DNA of 64,000 nucleotides, from positions 28,993 to 92,992 of the forward strand of contig NZ_NPJJ01000026.1 of the NCBI RefSeq assembly GCF_002251385.1. Reading direction: 5' to 3'. The stretch comes from Prevotella sp. P5-108 (GTDB lineage Bacteria; Bacteroidota; Bacteroidia; Bacteroidales; Bacteroidaceae). Within the stretch, counting starts at the first letter, position 1; each line of letters opens with the position of its first letter. Under the pieces are notes generated by a model that did no database searches, was not told the origin of the DNA, and saw nothing but the letters and a program-made list of their open reading frames with translations. Made by a program: the position numbers and the translations under genes. Of the stretch, positions 62,697-64,000 are shown piece after piece.

Positions 62697-63181
62697 GTCT
62701 GTTGTAGTTTTGGGTTGATGGCGTACCATAGGTGTGTGCCATCAGTTATATATGGTGCAAAAGTATGAATTTTCGGATTCTTCTTCTTCTCTTTTCCGTT
62801 AAAATTACGCTAAAAACTGCCGAATAGCTTAGAATGAGCGATTTATGAGTGTTTCACCTCAATGGAGGTAATGATTTAGCAATGGTTCTAATTTCTGCAA
62901 TGCGCATACGTTTGCTTGTCAAACAACTCTTGTCGGTTGCAAAAGTACAACAAAAACTTCGACTTACAAAAATGCAGTTTATCTTTTATGATTTATTTTC
63001 AGTTATGATTTAGATGATTTCAACTGAGTTTACAAATGTACTTCGCAACCTGCCTGTTAGTTCTTGATGCGCAATTATATGTAGCTAAAAAGTTAAAAAT
63101 GTAGCATAAGATGGCTTTTTATCGCAGATGTTTCTTTTTTATGAAACAATATGAGTATCTTTGTCAACCAAAAAGAATAAT
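62697..63181. promoter_or_regulatory. A+T-rich intergenic region with divergent promoters
   Basis: Leftward promoter elements for the regulator pair: TTTG (62967-62970 as CAAA on plus), a 19-bp spacer and TACTTTTG (62940-62947, minus), plus a second TACTTTTG -7 at 62758-62765. Rightward, TATCTTTG at 63156-63163 precedes the toxin gene by 18 bp. No gene is seen. The base composition drops sharply here compared with the regulator genes. Confidence 0.6.
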
Positions 63182-63520
63182 ATGGCACAAAATATCTTCC
63201 GACTTGTCTTGACAGACGAGGCACAGGACTTCATTGAGAGTTTACCTGAAGCGGTATCTTACAAGATATACTACAACATCAAGCGTGTTGCAGGAGGAGA
63301 ACGCAACAAGGAACTTTTCAAGAAGTTAGAAAATTCGGAGATATGGGAGTTCCGTACATTATATAATAAGACTGCTTATCGGCTTTTTGCCTTTTGGGAT
63401 AGGGACAAAGAGACATTGGTGATTGCCACTCACGGTATTATCAAGAAAACTCAAAAGACACCAAGTAAGGAAATAGCGAAAGCAGAAGCAATCAGAAAAG
63501 AATATTTCAAAAATAAGTAA
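63182..63520 (+). CDS. RelE/HigB-like toxin of a type II toxin-antitoxin pair
   Basis: 112 aa. RelE-fold features: FRLVLTDEAQDFIESLPEAV, a basic centre (RVAGGERNKELFKKL), and the core strands IWEFRTLYNKTAYRLFAFWD and LVIATHGIIKKTQKTP with the C-terminal helix KAEAIRKEYFKNK. This matches phage-derived Gp49/HigB-type mRNA interferases, which cut ribosome-bound mRNA when the antitoxin is lost. It is the first gene of the pair, the typical HigBA order; the antitoxin ATG follows the stop by 2 bp. ATG 63182 is chosen over the TTG at 63161. Confidence 0.88.
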   Translation: MAQNIFRLVLTDEAQDFIESLPEAVSYKIYYNIKRVAGGERNKELFKKLENSEIWEFRTLYNKTAYRLFAFWDRDKETLVIATHGIIKKTQKTPSKEIAKAEAIRKEYFKNK

Positions 63521-63522
63521 TT

Positions 63523-63852
63523 ATGGCACAGATGAATCTTACTCCATTAGATGATGTTCTTGACAAGCATTTCGGAAAAATTGGCACTCCAAAACGTGAC
63601 GCTTTCGAAAGTGATGTGGATGAAGCATTACATGCTTACAGACTGGGCGAAGCTATCAAAAAAGCTCGTATAGAACAAAACTTGACGCAAGAACAACTTG
63701 GCGAGCGTATCGGAGTGAAAAGAGCGCAGATTTCTCGATTGGAAAGAGGTTATAGTATAACTATTCCAACTATGAGAAGAGTGTTTAAGGCATTGGGTGT
63801 AGTTACAGCAACTATTGACTTGGGAATAGCAGGCAAAGTTGCACTGTGGTAA
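63523..63852 (+). CDS. HigA-like antitoxin with XRE helix-turn-helix
   Basis: 109 aa. The helix-turn-helix core is LGEAIKKARIEQNLTQEQLG, then ERIGVKRAQISRLERG (about residues 41-76). The N-terminal part (LDDVLDKHFGKIGTPKRDAF) is the segment expected to cover the toxin. It neutralises the toxin and represses the operon promoter. A+T-rich like its partner and unlike the regulator genes on the left, which fits acquisition. Confidence 0.9.
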   Translation: MAQMNLTPLDDVLDKHFGKIGTPKRDAFESDVDEALHAYRLGEAIKKARIEQNLTQEQLGERIGVKRAQISRLERGYSITIPTMRRVFKALGVVTATIDLGIAGKVALW

Positions 63853-63869
63853 ATTAAAAAAGAATAGTT

Positions 63870-64000
63870 ATGAAACAAATTATTAAAAGAGGTAGTTTTT
63901 TTACCTTGATGTTTATGTTGCTTGGTTGTTTGTCGCTTTATGCTGCAGATAACGACTTGATTACAAGGCAAATCACCATTCAGTTGAAAAAGGCTGGTAC
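63870..64000 (+). CDS. Start of a BspA-like leucine-rich-repeat surface protein, 3' end missing
   Basis: ATG 63870 opens a frame that runs off the window. It reads a signal peptide (MKQIIKRGSFFTLMFMLLGC) followed by AADNDLITRQITIQLKKAGT, which is typical of the N-terminus of Bacteroidota BspA-like leucine-rich-repeat proteins that mediate adhesion. No repeats are visible yet, so the call rests on 43 residues. It begins 17 bp after the antitoxin stop. Confidence 0.6.
   Translation, partial: MKQIIKRGSFFTLMFMLLGCLSLYAADNDLITRQITIQLKKAG

Noticed and set aside
62010..62768. Plus-strand frame of 279 codons opposite the response regulator
   Set aside because: Antisense shadow; the minus strand has a complete receiver and winged helix.

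Overview
The window looks like a chromosome segment of a Bacteroidota bacterium, most likely a gut or oral Prevotella-type Bacteroidales. The evidence is a SusC/SusD pair with accessory surface lipoproteins, the type IX secretion component PorQ, an alpha-2-macroglobulin homologue, a BspA-like gene start at the right edge, an AraC-type regulator with a sensor propeller, and promoters of the Bacteroidota form (TTTG, 19-20 bp, TAnnTTTG) in place of -35/-10 boxes. No species is assigned.

Left part (1-37.6 kb, G+C rich, mostly + strand). A glycan-uptake locus (partial susC, susD and two surface lipoproteins that look like DUF4959/DUF5126/DUF5000 and DUF4998 families) ends at a strong terminator. 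Next come meso-diaminopimelate dehydrogenase and an exported FMN-binding protein, then a 2.4-kb island without genes that is packed with inverted and direct repeats. It is followed by a sialate O-acetylesterase, an OPT transporter, an unknown secreted protein, a UvrD-type helicase carrying a DnaQ-like exonuclease domain, and a sialidase. An alpha-2-macroglobulin / DUF1573 / ispH run is next, then a radical SAM protein (minus strand), a small secreted protein with a GH2 glycosidase, and an AraC-type propeller regulator that lacks a kinase module. This part closes with an ECF sigma factor, a membrane anti-sigma factor and a small exported protein resembling a lone TonB plug.

Middle part (37.6-50.0 kb) is clearly more A+T rich and looks acquired. 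It holds the 3' end of a group II intron, fragments of IS1380-like and perhaps IS982-like transposases, a frameshifted gene, an AAA/DUF4143 ATPase, a compact minus-strand operon (209-aa protein, 29-aa ORF, GIY-YIG nuclease, WYL regulator, 191-aa protein, agmatine-deiminase-family enzyme), and a large secreted protein whose signal peptide is out of frame. That last gene is followed by a 58-aa peptide gene and faces a LytTR-only regulator. The part ends at tRNA-Ser(GGA). No integrase was seen.

Right part (50-64 kb) returns to G+C-rich core genes: tatD, a polyprenyl synthase and tonB on the minus strand, porQ and cmk on the plus strand, the Na+/H+ antiporter nhaD, a uracil permease, an alpha-L-fucosidase with a small companion gene, a GNAT acetyltransferase and an OmpR/histidine-kinase pair. 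At the edge is an A+T-rich HigB/HigA-like toxin-antitoxin pair before the BspA-like start.

The most notable non-genic signal is a family of three arrays, each exactly four 22-bp units (88 bp), in intergenic DNA at 10.5, 35.5 and 54.8 kb. All twelve units differ, yet they share a strictly dyad-symmetric set of invariant bases. The six-gene minus-strand operon at 41.4-45.6 kb is the best candidate for an undescribed gene system.
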